From Isoptericola dokdonensis DS-3 (GTDB lineage: Bacteria; Actinomycetota; Actinomycetes; Actinomycetales; Cellulomonadaceae), in contig NZ_CP014209.1 in NCBI RefSeq assembly GCF_001636295.1, forward strand, positions 3,472,001-3,536,000: a DNA stretch of 64,000 nt, written 5' to 3'. Below, one piece after another: positions 1 through 8,136 of this stretch. The position numbers were made by a program, and so were the translations under genes. Under the pieces are notes generated by a model. It ran no database searches. It saw only the letters and a list, made by a program, of their open reading frames with translations, and was not told the DNA's origin. How positions within the stretch are numbered: the first letter of the stretch is position 1; every line of letters starts with the position of its first letter.

Positions 1-2
1 TC

Positions 3-122
3 CGGACCGCGACCACGCGGCCCGGGTCGCCGCTGCGGCGCACGGCCCGGTGGGCCCGTGCCACGGCGCGGACCGCCTTCCTCGGCACGACCCGGCGGCG
101 CGCCTGGAGCGTGACCACGTGA
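3..122 (+). CDS. C-terminal end of an upstream gene, probably a glycosyltransferase
   Basis: An open frame runs in from the left edge and stops at TGA 120-122, giving 39 residues ending RRRAWSVTT. Its stop overlaps the GTG start of the next gene as GTGA, the same translational-coupling pattern used throughout this cluster. The Arg/Ala-rich helical tail resembles the C-terminal tails of the two GT2 genes that follow, so a third related glycosyltransferase is a reasonable guess. Too little is present to assign a family. Confidence 0.5.
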   Translation, partial: RTATTRPGSPLRRTARWARATARTAFLGTTRRRAWSVTT

Positions 123-1066
123 CGCAGACCGCGACCGGGACCCGGGCGGTGCCGACCCCGCCGCTGCCCACCGTGACGGTCGTGGTGCCCGTCTACGAGG
201 ACCTCGACCGGCTGCGCACCTGCCTGCGGCTCCTCGGCGAGCAGGACTACCCGGGCGACCTCGACGTCGTCGTCGCGGACAACGGGTCGAGCAGCGACCT
301 GCGTCCGGCACTCCCGCCGGACGACGCCCGGTTCCGGCTCGTGCGGGAGGAACGTCCCGGCTCGTACGCCGCCCGGAACGCCGGCCTCGCCGTGGCGACG
401 GGCGACGTCGTCGCGTTCACCGACGCCGACTGCCGCCCGCGGCCCGACTGGCTCACCCGGGCGGTCGCGGCGCTCCAGGGTCCGGAGGCGCCCGACGCCG
501 TCGGCGGTCGCATCAACCTCGTCTTCCGTGACGGCGTCGGCCCGGCGACCGGGCCCGAGCTCTACGAGGCGTTGCACGACTTCGACCAGCGGTCCTACGT
601 CGAGAACCATCGCTACGCCGCGACCGCCAACCTGGTCGTGCCGCGCCCGACGCTCGACGCCGTCGGCACCTTCGACGACTCGTTGCGTTCCGGCGGTGAC
701 CTCGACTGGGGCGGGCGGCTGCACGCCGCCGGACGGCGGATGTCCTACGCCGCGGACGCCGTCGTCGACCACCCGTCGCGCTCGTCGTGGCGCGAGCTCA
801 CGGTCAAGACGGTCCGAGTGGGTGACGGTCTGGCCTCGCTCACGGCGGGACAGTCCCTCGCCGCCGACCTTCGCTACATGGCTCAGCAGGTGTGGCACTC
901 GCTGCGGGCCGCGGCCACGGTGCGACACCGCGACGAGCTCCCGACGGTGTCGACGCGCGTGCGCTACGTCTCGGCGTTCACCTGGACGCGCGTGGTCTGG
1001 ATCGCGGTCCGCCTCCGTGCGAGGGTGGCCGCGGCGGTCTCACGCAGAACGGGGGTCCACTCATGA
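119..1066 (+). CDS. Family 2 glycosyltransferase (first of tandem pair)
   Basis: 315-residue GT-A fold glycosyltransferase, expected to move a sugar from a nucleotide-sugar donor to a lipid-linked or surface glycan on the cytoplasmic side. The N-terminus has the GT2 opening strand VVVPVYEDLDRL, then the metal-binding FTDADC and a C-terminal helical tail; no membrane segment is evident. I chose GTG 119 over GTG 50 because it overlaps the upstream stop (GTGA), has GGAG about 10 nt upstream and starts close to the conserved strand. Its stop overlaps the next start (ATGA 1063-1066). It closely resembles the next gene along its whole length. Donor and acceptor are unknown. Confidence 0.85.
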   Translation: MTQTATGTRAVPTPPLPTVTVVVPVYEDLDRLRTCLRLLGEQDYPGDLDVVVADNGSSSDLRPALPPDDARFRLVREERPGSYAARNAGLAVATGDVVAFTDADCRPRPDWLTRAVAALQGPEAPDAVGGRINLVFRDGVGPATGPELYEALHDFDQRSYVENHRYAATANLVVPRPTLDAVGTFDDSLRSGGDLDWGGRLHAAGRRMSYAADAVVDHPSRSSWRELTVKTVRVGDGLASLTAGQSLAADLRYMAQQVWHSLRAAATVRHRDELPTVSTRVRYVSAFTWTRVVWIAVRLRARVAAAVSRRTGVHS

Positions 1067-1977
1067 CCACGGGCCAGGAAGCACTCCCGACCGTGACGGT
1101 GATCGTGCCGGTCTACGAGGATCTCGAGCGGCTCCGGACCTGCCTGGGACACCTCGTGGCACAGGACTACCCGGCGGAGCTCTTCGACGTCGTCGTGGTC
1201 GACAACGCGTCGTCGACCGACCTGCGCCCGGCGCTGCCGCCGCACGACGCGCGGTTCACGATGGTGCGCGAGGACAAGCGAGGCTCGTACGCCGCCCGCA
1301 ACGCGGGGCTCCTGCGTGTGACAGGTGACGTCATCGCCTTCACGGACGCAGACTGCCGCCCCCGCCCGGACTGGCTGCGCCGGGCCGTGGCACACCTGTG
1401 CTCACCGGAGGCGCCCGAGGCGGTGGGCGGGGACATCCACCTGGTCTTCCGCGACGGTGACGACCCCACCACGGGGCCCGAGCTGTACGAATCGGTGCAC
1501 GGGTTCGACCAGCGGCACTTCGTCGAGGTGTTCCACTTCGCGGCGACGGCCAACCTCGTCACCACGAGCAAGGTCCTCGATCTCGTGGGTCCGTTCGACT
1601 CCGACCTGCAGTCGGGTGGGGACGACGACTGGGGACACCGTCTGCGGGCGGCCGGCGGGCGGCTGGTGTTCGCGGAGGACGCCGTCGTCGATCACCCCTC
1701 CAGGCCGACCTGGTCCGAGCTGACGACCAAGTCGGTACGCGTCGCCAAGGGGATGGCAGCGCTCACCCGTGGCCAGTCGTTCCGGGCCGACCTGCGCGAG
1801 GTGCTCGGGGAGGTCCGTGCGGGGACGACGGTCTGGCTGTCCATCTGGTCGAAGGGCTGGCCGTCGACGCCCGGACGCAAGGCTCGGTACGCGGCTGCGA
1901 TGTCCTGGGTCGCGCTGATCCGCTGTGGTGTGCGTGCCGGTCAGCGCGTCGCCCGCCGAGGCGGCGCGGCCACCTGA
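1063..1977 (+). CDS. Family 2 glycosyltransferase (second of tandem pair)
   Basis: 304 residues. The GT2 N-terminal strand VTVIVPVYEDLERLRTC is near residues 11-27 and the DAD metal motif near residues 95-97. The shared blocks GSYAARNAGL, ADCRPRPDWL, GPELYE and AVVDHPSR match the preceding gene in order, so this is a tandem paralogue. ATG 1063 overlaps the previous TGA (ATGA). The 3' end overlaps the convergent minus-strand GT2 gene by 37 bp. Probably assembles the same surface glycan; specificity cannot be read from sequence. Confidence 0.87.
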   Translation: MTTGQEALPTVTVIVPVYEDLERLRTCLGHLVAQDYPAELFDVVVVDNASSTDLRPALPPHDARFTMVREDKRGSYAARNAGLLRVTGDVIAFTDADCRPRPDWLRRAVAHLCSPEAPEAVGGDIHLVFRDGDDPTTGPELYESVHGFDQRHFVEVFHFAATANLVTTSKVLDLVGPFDSDLQSGGDDDWGHRLRAAGGRLVFAEDAVVDHPSRPTWSELTTKSVRVAKGMAALTRGQSFRADLREVLGEVRAGTTVWLSIWSKGWPSTPGRKARYAAAMSWVALIRCGVRAGQRVARRGGAAT

Positions 1978-2930
1978 GGGACATCGTCGACCCGGGCGGA
2001 GGCGTGGCCCACGACCCAGCCCACCCGCCAGGTGAGGTTGGCGAGCCCTTCCGGGCGCCAGACCCGTGCAACTCGGCGTGCGACTCGCCGCACCCGGTCA
2101 GGTCGTTCGATGCGGGGCACCGCTGACACCTCGGCACCCGAGCCGCCGGGGACCGGCGGCGAGCCGGCCGCGTCCGCCTCGACGGCCACGAGGACCGACG
2201 GGACTGCGACGAGGGCGGCGGACACGGCGGCGTACCGGTGCTCGAGGCGTCGTGCACCTTGCCCGTAGGCGTAGGCCTGGCGGAGCACGGAGGCGAACCC
2301 GCTGCGTCGCCGGACGTGGAGCACCATCGACGGCACCCAGGTCAGTCGGTGGCCGGCGAGCTGGGCGCGGAGGCACAGGTCGTCGTCCTCCGCGGTGCGA
2401 GCACCTTCGTCGAAGCCTCCGACCGCGGTGAAGACGGCCTTGTGCATCGCCATGTTCCCGGCCCCCGCCGTCACGAGGCCGGGAAGAGACGGCCGGACGG
2501 TGAGACCGTCGAGCTGCGGGGACCAGGTCACGTGGAAGCGGGAGCTCCCTCGCAGCCGTTCCACGTCGAACCGACCGGCGACGAACTCGTGGTCCGCCAG
2601 CGCGCGGAGGACGGCGTCGACCCACCCGCTCCCGACGACGTCGTCCGCGTCACAGAACGCGATCCAGGGCGCCCGCGCGGCAGCCACCCCGATGTTGCGC
2701 GCGGCAGCGGGACCGCGCCGTGCGGAGGCATCGACGAGACGCAGCTCCGGCAGGTGCCGACGCCAGGACTCCACCAGCTCCCGGGTCGCGTCGCGAGAAC
2801 CGTTGTCACAGACGAGGACTTCCCACGGCACATCGGGGCGTTGGTCGCGCAGAGCCGAGAGCTGGTCCGGCAACGTGTCCTCGGCGTCGAACGCTGCCAC
2901 GACGACGCTGAGTACCGGCCCGGGAGTCAT
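1941..2930 (-). CDS. Family 2 glycosyltransferase
   Basis: 329 residues. It opens MTPGPVLSVVVAAFDAED, then VLVCDNGSRDATRE, ARNIGVAAA and the metal motif FCDADD, with AEDDDLCLRA in the second half, all in standard GT2 order. Last gene of the ten-gene minus-strand run that starts near 12189. The ATG at 2928-2930 overlaps the stop of the upstream deacetylase (ATGA), so the two are probably translationally coupled. Sugar and acceptor are unknown. Confidence 0.86.
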   Translation of the reverse strand: MTPGPVLSVVVAAFDAEDTLPDQLSALRDQRPDVPWEVLVCDNGSRDATRELVESWRRHLPELRLVDASARRGPAAARNIGVAAARAPWIAFCDADDVVGSGWVDAVLRALADHEFVAGRFDVERLRGSSRFHVTWSPQLDGLTVRPSLPGLVTAGAGNMAMHKAVFTAVGGFDEGARTAEDDDLCLRAQLAGHRLTWVPSMVLHVRRRSGFASVLRQAYAYGQGARRLEHRYAAVSAALVAVPSVLVAVEADAAGSPPVPGGSGAEVSAVPRIERPDRVRRVARRVARVWRPEGLANLTWRVGWVVGHASARVDDVPQVAAPPRRATR

Positions 2931-3730
2931 CCTCTGCCTCCCATCTCGTGCGCGAGGGCTCGGACCCGGGGGTGGTCGGTCAGGAGGGCGCTCACGGTCG
3001 AGGTCTGCATGCCGTGATCTTCGAGCCGCCCCAGCAGGTCGACGAGCACGGCCGCGCGGTCGAAGAAGGGTAGTCGCTCGCCCTGGCGGAGAGTCTCCGG
3101 GTCGGCCCGGTCGTCGTGCAGGAGGACGATCGCCCCCGGGAACATTCGTGCCCACGCCCGGTCGGCGATGTTGGCCGGCTCGTCGTGCACCCAGTCACCT
3201 GCGTCGCCGGACCACACCACGAGCTCGAGCCCCGCCCGGTGCAGTGCGCGGGCCTGGGCAGGGGTGTGCCGACCGTACGGCGGCCGATAGAGCGCGACCG
3301 CCACGCCCGCGACGTCCTCGACCACCCGGCGCGCCTCGAGCACGCTACGGGTGACCTCGGTGGTGCGCCGACCGATCAGCGAGCGATGGTCCGCCCCGTG
3401 CAGGGCGATCTCGTGCCCCTCGGCGACGGCCCTCCGCACGATCTCGGGGTGCTCCCTGGCAGGCTCGGCGAGCACGAAGAACGTGGCACGGGCCTTCGCC
3501 GCGGCGAGCACGTCGAGGAGGCGCGGCGTGTGCTCGGGATGGGGGCCGTCGTCATAGGTCAGGGCGACGACCTGCTCGTCGGTGCTGACGCAGAAGGTTC
3601 CGAGCGAACGGCTGAACGCCTCGGGGACGAACCCCCGACCGACGGCCGCGCGGTCGAGGTGACGGGGGGCGAGGGGCGGCCCGTCCAGCGCGCGCCGCCG
3701 GACGACCAGGGTTCCGGGACGACGGCTCAT
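2927..3730 (-). CDS. Polysaccharide deacetylase (NodB/CE4 family)
   Basis: 267 residues with the NodB catalytic motifs in order: TYDDGPH (catalytic Asp and metal Asp), HGADHRSL (metal His pair) and RPPYG, then LVVWSGDAGDW and VLLHDD. Predicted to remove N- or O-acetyl groups from a glycan. No signal peptide is visible, so it may act on a cytoplasmic glycan intermediate, although NodB enzymes are often exported. The ATG at 3728-3730 overlaps the stop of the acyltransferase upstream, and its own stop overlaps the GT2 start downstream. It sits inside the polysaccharide operon, which suggests modification of that polymer. Confidence 0.88.
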   Translation of the reverse strand: MSRRPGTLVVRRRALDGPPLAPRHLDRAAVGRGFVPEAFSRSLGTFCVSTDEQVVALTYDDGPHPEHTPRLLDVLAAAKARATFFVLAEPAREHPEIVRRAVAEGHEIALHGADHRSLIGRRTTEVTRSVLEARRVVEDVAGVAVALYRPPYGRHTPAQARALHRAGLELVVWSGDAGDWVHDEPANIADRAWARMFPGAIVLLHDDRADPETLRQGERLPFFDRAAVLVDLLGRLEDHGMQTSTVSALLTDHPRVRALAHEMGGRG

Positions 3731-4905
3731 GAGCCACCTCGGTCCGGGAGGACCCGAGTCGTGGCGCCGCGGAGCGCCGCTCTGCCTTCGCCGACGGCGG
3801 TGCGGGTCGAGCGTCGTACCGCGCTGAGCGCCGGGCGTGCCCGCAGGACGTGTCGTGCCGTGCCCCGTGTCGCCAGGAGGAGACCGACGGAGACTCGGCG
3901 ATCGGGATAGAGCGCGGTCGCCTGGGCGTACCGGGGGTGGAGGCAGGGGTCGAAGGCTCGGACGCCGGGTGACGTGACGAGGTGATGGGCCTCCCGCAGG
4001 CGACCGATCACCCCCGGGCTGCTGGCTGCAAATGACTCGTCGTAGGTGTCGGTGAGTCCGAAGCAGACGTCTCCCGCTTGCAGCACGACAGACATGAAGA
4101 CGGTGGTCCCCCCTGCCCGCAGGGCGAGCACGCGGAGCATCCCCCGGCGGCCGAGCGCGCCTGTCGCCTCGCTGAACCAGGCAGAACCGTCGGAGGGGAC
4201 TGTGCCGGCGCCGTCCTGGCGGCCCTTCCAGCCTCGCGAGCGCAGTTCGCGGAAGGCGTCCACCGCATCCGATGAGCCGCCGAGATCGACGAGCTCGAGC
4301 GCCCCGCCGAGCTCCTCCTCCAGACGCCGGGCGAAGCGGCGCACCTGCTTGCGGCGGCCGCTGCTGAGGTGACCGTCCACCGTCCGGTCCGGCCCGGCCA
4401 GCGCGTAGGCACGGGAGTAGCGGGAGCGTTCCTGCACGACCACGTGCCGCCGGGCGAGAGCTGGGCCGAGGAGGTCGTGCAGGGCGCCGTCGTCGGGGAG
4501 CTGGGTCAGCTCCAGGAGGGGTGGCGTCGAGGCGGTCCGGGATGACAGGTGCCGAAAGAGTGCGTCGAGCGTCCCCGGCGCGTCCTCGGCGTCGACGAAC
4601 GGGGCGAGCAGCGGAGCACGCGCGTCGAGGAACCGGCTCGCGGTCGTCGCCCAGCGCAGCGGGGTGCCCGGGAACCGCTCGCGGGGTGTCAGCGGCAGGA
4701 CGGCGCGCCACCTGCCATCACGCTCGACGACCACGAGGTCGGTCCGCTCGCCGCCGAACCAACGGCGGGAGGGCAGCAGGAAGTCGGGGTGCAGGAACGG
4801 GTGCGGCTCGAGCGTCCGTGTCGCCAGGTCGGCCCATCGCTCGACGTCGGTGTCCTTCACCTCGTCCAGGGAGAGGACTCGCACCTCGGTCGGCGACCCG
4901 TTCAC
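3727..4905 (-). CDS. CelD/BcsL-like acetyltransferase (GNAT superfamily), copy 2
   Basis: 392 residues resembling the Acetyltransf_6 (CelD-like) group: a short N-terminal block RWADLATRTLEPHPFLHPDFLLPSRR, a middle LVVVERDGRWRAVLPL segment and a C-terminal block GLTDTYDESFAASSPGVIG followed by FDPCLHPRYA. Members are linked to polysaccharide biosynthesis and probably transfer an acyl or aminoacyl group. GTG 4905 overlaps the TGA of its paralogue upstream (GTGA). It aligns along its length with the neighbour at 4902-6131, so the two arose by tandem duplication. The substrate is unknown. Confidence 0.75.
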   Translation of the reverse strand: MNGSPTEVRVLSLDEVKDTDVERWADLATRTLEPHPFLHPDFLLPSRRWFGGERTDLVVVERDGRWRAVLPLTPRERFPGTPLRWATTASRFLDARAPLLAPFVDAEDAPGTLDALFRHLSSRTASTPPLLELTQLPDDGALHDLLGPALARRHVVVQERSRYSRAYALAGPDRTVDGHLSSGRRKQVRRFARRLEEELGGALELVDLGGSSDAVDAFRELRSRGWKGRQDGAGTVPSDGSAWFSEATGALGRRGMLRVLALRAGGTTVFMSVVLQAGDVCFGLTDTYDESFAASSPGVIGRLREAHHLVTSPGVRAFDPCLHPRYAQATALYPDRRVSVGLLLATRGTARHVLRARPALSAVRRSTRTAVGEGRAALRGATTRVLPDRGGS

Positions 4906-6131
4906 GACACCGCTCCGCGGCCGGCCCGGGGCTCGTCGTCGGCACCGCGGCGGCGACCGGCTCGGTCGCGTGCCGCTCTGACGGCGTTCCGGGCTGCGGT
5001 GAGCGGTCCGGCGCAGGCGAGCAGGGCCCGAGAGGTGGTCCGCGTCGCGATCAGAAACCCGACGACGTCCCGACGATCGGGGTAGACACCGGTCGCGACC
5101 GCGTATCGAGGATGCATGCAGGGATCGAAGAGGCGCACGGACTCGGTCGCCTCCACGTGGTCGAGGACCAGCGCACGCCCGACGGAACCAGGGCTGTGTG
5201 CCGAGAGGTCGTCGTCGTAGGCGTCCAGCACGCCGAAGACGCCGTCCCCCGACCCGAGGCACAGCGCGCCGTAGACGAGGCGGTCCCCGGCCTCGACCAG
5301 ATAGACGTGCAGCTGCTCCCTGGCGCTGAAGGCCCGGGCGACGTCCTGGATCCACTCCTCGGCGCCCGGGATGATGCGCAGCGCGGAACCACGCCGCGTC
5401 CTGTCACCCTTCCACCCGGCAGACTCCAGCTCGAGGACCCGGGTCAGCGCTGCCGGGTCACCTCCGGCGTCCCGGACGGCGAGCGGCCCGGCATCCCGTT
5501 CGATCGCGGCCGTCCAGCGCTTGAGCTTCGACCGTCGGGAGCCGCTCACCCGCGTGCGCCAGGGGTCCGGTGACGCCGTCCAGCACGCCCGCTCGAACCG
5601 GGACCGTTCGCGGACCGCGACGCCCCGGGCGGCTGCGCGCTCCCGCATCAGGGCGGCCAGCGGGCCGTCGGGCAGGAGGGTCAGCTCCAGCAGGCCGGGC
5701 ACGTCCGACGACCCGGAACCGAGGTGCGTGAGGAGCGCGTCCAGGGCGGCCGTCGCGTCGCTCGCGTCGACGAGCGGTGCGCACACGGGCGCCCGCGTGC
5801 CGACGAACGGCCCGGCCGTCGTCGCGAACGGGAACGGCGTGCCGTCGAAGCGTCGGGTGGGGGACAGCGGCAGCAGGGCGAGCCAGCGGCCGTCCCGCTC
5901 GACGACGACGAGCCGCAGCCCGAACGCCGACGGGAACGGTCGCCCGGACTCGCGGGGCGGGAAGGTGCGGCGCGCCGCCAGCACGAAGTCGGGGTGCAGG
6001 AACGGGTTCGGCTCCAGGGCCCGTCCGGCCAGGTCGGCCCAGCGGGCGGCGTCGTCCGCGTCGACGTCCTCGATCGCGAGCGTTCGCGCCGTCGTCGCGG
6101 CGCGGGACGACGTCGTCGTCGTGCTCCTCAT
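4902..6131 (-). CDS. CelD/BcsL-like acetyltransferase (GNAT superfamily), copy 1
   Basis: 409 residues, paralogue of the next gene. Shared blocks are RWADLAGRALEPNPFLHPDF, LVVVERDGRWLALLPLSP, GVLDAYDDDLSAHSPGSVGRAL and FDPCMHPRYAVATGVYPDRR. The ATG at 6129-6131 is preceded by GAGGAGG, which fixes the start. N-acyl modification of a surface glycan is the likely role, inferred from context and family. The catalytic residue is not evident by eye. The C-terminal Arg/Ala tail is low complexity and resembles that of the paralogue. Confidence 0.75.
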   Translation of the reverse strand: MRSTTTTSSRAATTARTLAIEDVDADDAARWADLAGRALEPNPFLHPDFVLAARRTFPPRESGRPFPSAFGLRLVVVERDGRWLALLPLSPTRRFDGTPFPFATTAGPFVGTRAPVCAPLVDASDATAALDALLTHLGSGSSDVPGLLELTLLPDGPLAALMRERAAARGVAVRERSRFERACWTASPDPWRTRVSGSRRSKLKRWTAAIERDAGPLAVRDAGGDPAALTRVLELESAGWKGDRTRRGSALRIIPGAEEWIQDVARAFSAREQLHVYLVEAGDRLVYGALCLGSGDGVFGVLDAYDDDLSAHSPGSVGRALVLDHVEATESVRLFDPCMHPRYAVATGVYPDRRDVVGFLIATRTTSRALLACAGPLTAARNAVRAARDRAGRRRGADDEPRAGRGAVS

Positions 6132-6145
6132 CGCATGCCTCCTCG

Positions 6146-7294
6146 TCAGCCCGTCAGGTGGTCGAGCGTCGCGTCGAGCCGGCGGGCGGTGCGGTCCCAC
6201 GTGGACCGGGCCCCGTGGGCCGCGGCGGCCTCCTGCCTCTTGTGGAGCTCGGTGGGGTCGTCGGCCAGCGCCTCCAGCGCGGCGGCCAGCTCGTCGACGT
6301 CGCCAGGACGCACCAGCACGGCACCCGGTCCGGCGATCTCGGGGATGCCGCCCGTGCGGGACGCGACGACGGCGGCGCCGGACGCGGCGCCCTCCAGCAC
6401 AGTCAGGGGGCACGGGTCCGGCCAGGTCGACGGGACCACCGCGACGTCGGCGCGGGCGAGCACCCGGGGCACCTGCGCGCGGGTCACGAACGGGTGGAAC
6501 GTGATGCGGTCCCCGGCCGCCGCGGCGCGGCGGCGCAGGTCCTGCTCGTAGGCGGTCAGCGGGGCGTCCGGGGCGAAGCCCGCACCGCCGACGACGGTGA
6601 GGCGCACGTCGGGGCGGTCGAGGCGCGTTACGGCGTCGACCAGCACGTGCACCCCCTTGTCGGGGATGGTGCGGCCGATGAACACGACGTCCAGGACGCC
6701 GTCGTCGGGCCTCCGCGGTGCGGCGAAGAGGGCGGCGTCGACGCCGTTGGGCACCACGGCGACCTTGGCCGCGCCCTCGCGGGGCAGCCGGTCCGCGGTC
6801 ACCTGGGCGAGGTGTTCGCTGACGCAGACGACGGCGGCCGCGTTCCCCGTGACGAGGCCGGCCTCCCGCCGGGAGTAGGAGCGCAGGAGGTCGTTGTGCG
6901 CGTAGAGGACGGGCACGTGCCGGCGCCGGTCGACCAGGGGCACGGCCTGCGGGAGGTTGTGCGCGAGGACGACGCCGGGGGTCCAGGCGGACTGCCCCGC
7001 GAGCGCCGAGCGGAGCCGCCGGCGGACGGTCGGCCGGACGCCGAGGACCCGGCCGGCGGCCGCGTCGGTGTACCGCGTGTACCGGGCGGCGGTGCCGGTC
7101 GCGGGGACGTCGTCGTACTCCAGCGTCTCGGCGCTGTCGTACCGGTCGGCGTAGGTGCCGCGGGCGACGAGCACGGCGGACCGGTCCCGCCCGGCCGCGG
7201 AGCTGATGCCGTGGACGACGCTCGGGACCGCGCTGCCCGTGGAGGGCGAGTAGTGGTCCCCGGGCGTGATGAGGTGGACGAGGCGCGCGGTCAT
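6146..7294 (-). CDS. Glycosyltransferase family 4 (GT-B)
   Basis: 382 residues. The N-terminal domain opens LVHLITPGDHYSPSTGSAVP, the interdomain region has VVPNGVDAALF, and the C-terminal donor domain has VVFIGRTIPDKGVHVLV and VVPSTWPDPCPLTVLEGAASGAAVVAS in two overlapping blocks, including the acidic E-x7-E-like retaining GT4 motif. Predicted retaining hexosyltransferase for the surface polysaccharide. It lies 14 nt upstream of the acyltransferase gene and 7 nt downstream of the ABC permease gene in the same operon. Confidence 0.9.
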   Translation of the reverse strand: MTARLVHLITPGDHYSPSTGSAVPSVVHGISSAAGRDRSAVLVARGTYADRYDSAETLEYDDVPATGTAARYTRYTDAAAGRVLGVRPTVRRRLRSALAGQSAWTPGVVLAHNLPQAVPLVDRRRHVPVLYAHNDLLRSYSRREAGLVTGNAAAVVCVSEHLAQVTADRLPREGAAKVAVVPNGVDAALFAAPRRPDDGVLDVVFIGRTIPDKGVHVLVDAVTRLDRPDVRLTVVGGAGFAPDAPLTAYEQDLRRRAAAAGDRITFHPFVTRAQVPRVLARADVAVVPSTWPDPCPLTVLEGAASGAAVVASRTGGIPEIAGPGAVLVRPGDVDELAAALEALADDPTELHKRQEAAAAHGARSTWDRTARRLDATLDHLTG

Positions 7295-7301
7295 GGCATC
7301 G

Positions 7302-8132
7302 TCAGATGTAGTCGGCGAACTCGCGTTCGTTCTTCTGGAAGATCAGCAGCCCCAGCACGAAGACGACGGGCGCCGTCACGGCCAGCGCGGCGATCTGCCA
7401 CCCGGCCGGCGGGTCGGTGCCGAGCAGCGACCAGCGGAACGCCTCGAGGAACCACGTGACGGGGTTGATCTCGAAGACCCAGCGCAGGTGCTCGGGCACG
7501 GCGTCGACCGAGTAGGCCAGGGGGCTGCCGTACATGATGAGCTGCACCACCCAGGGGAGCACGTAGCCGACGTCGCGGTACTTGACCATGTAGGCGGCGG
7601 CGCCCAGGCCGATGCCGGTGCCCACGAGGAGGATGAGCACGACCCACACGGGCAGCAGGAGCACGGCCCAGCCCGGGTTGATCGAGAACACGAACAGCAG
7701 CACGACGGTGAGGACGAGCGCGACGAGGAAGTCGAGCAGCAGGGAGGCGAGGCTCGACAGCGGGACGAGCAGCCGGGGGAAGAAGACCTTCTGCACGAGC
7801 GCGCGGTTGCCCACCATCGACGACGAGGCCCGGTTGAGGGAGCCGCTGAAGAGGTTCCACGCCAGCATCCCCACGAGGGTGAAGATGAAGGTCGGCACGG
7901 CGCCGGTGGACAGCCCGGCGATCTCGCCGAACACGATGGTGAAGATGCCGGCGCTGACGAGCGGCTGGACGATCACCCAGGTGATGCCCAGGTACGTCTG
8001 GCGGTAGCGCACGATGACGTCCCGCTGGGCGAGCCGGACGGCCACCTCGCGGGATTGCCACACCTCGCGCCAGGCCGGCATGTTGAACCGGCCCGGCTGC
8101 GTGATGACGGTCTGGGGGACGGTCGCCTCCAC
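7302..8132 (-). CDS. ABC-2 type polysaccharide export permease (Wzm-like)
   Basis: 276 residues of the ABC-2 permease family. The cytoplasmic N-terminus carries RDVIVRYRQTYLGITWVIVQP, a signature of O-antigen/teichoic-acid exporters, given here as a 21-residue stretch starting at about residue 37 whose key part is RYRQTYLG. About six membrane segments follow, with YRDVGYVLPWVVQ and INPVTWFLEAFRW near the end. With the ATPase encoded 4 nt upstream it should form the exporter that flips a lipid-linked glycan across the membrane. Confidence 0.92.
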   Translation of the reverse strand: MEATVPQTVITQPGRFNMPAWREVWQSREVAVRLAQRDVIVRYRQTYLGITWVIVQPLVSAGIFTIVFGEIAGLSTGAVPTFIFTLVGMLAWNLFSGSLNRASSSMVGNRALVQKVFFPRLLVPLSSLASLLLDFLVALVLTVVLLFVFSINPGWAVLLLPVWVVLILLVGTGIGLGAAAYMVKYRDVGYVLPWVVQLIMYGSPLAYSVDAVPEHLRWVFEINPVTWFLEAFRWSLLGTDPPAGWQIAALAVTAPVVFVLGLLIFQKNEREFADYI

Positions 8133-8136
8133 GGCA

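Noticed and set aside
50..118. GTG 50 as start of the first glycosyltransferase
   Set aside because: GTG 119 overlaps the upstream stop and has a ribosome site; the extra 23 residues are not GT2-like.
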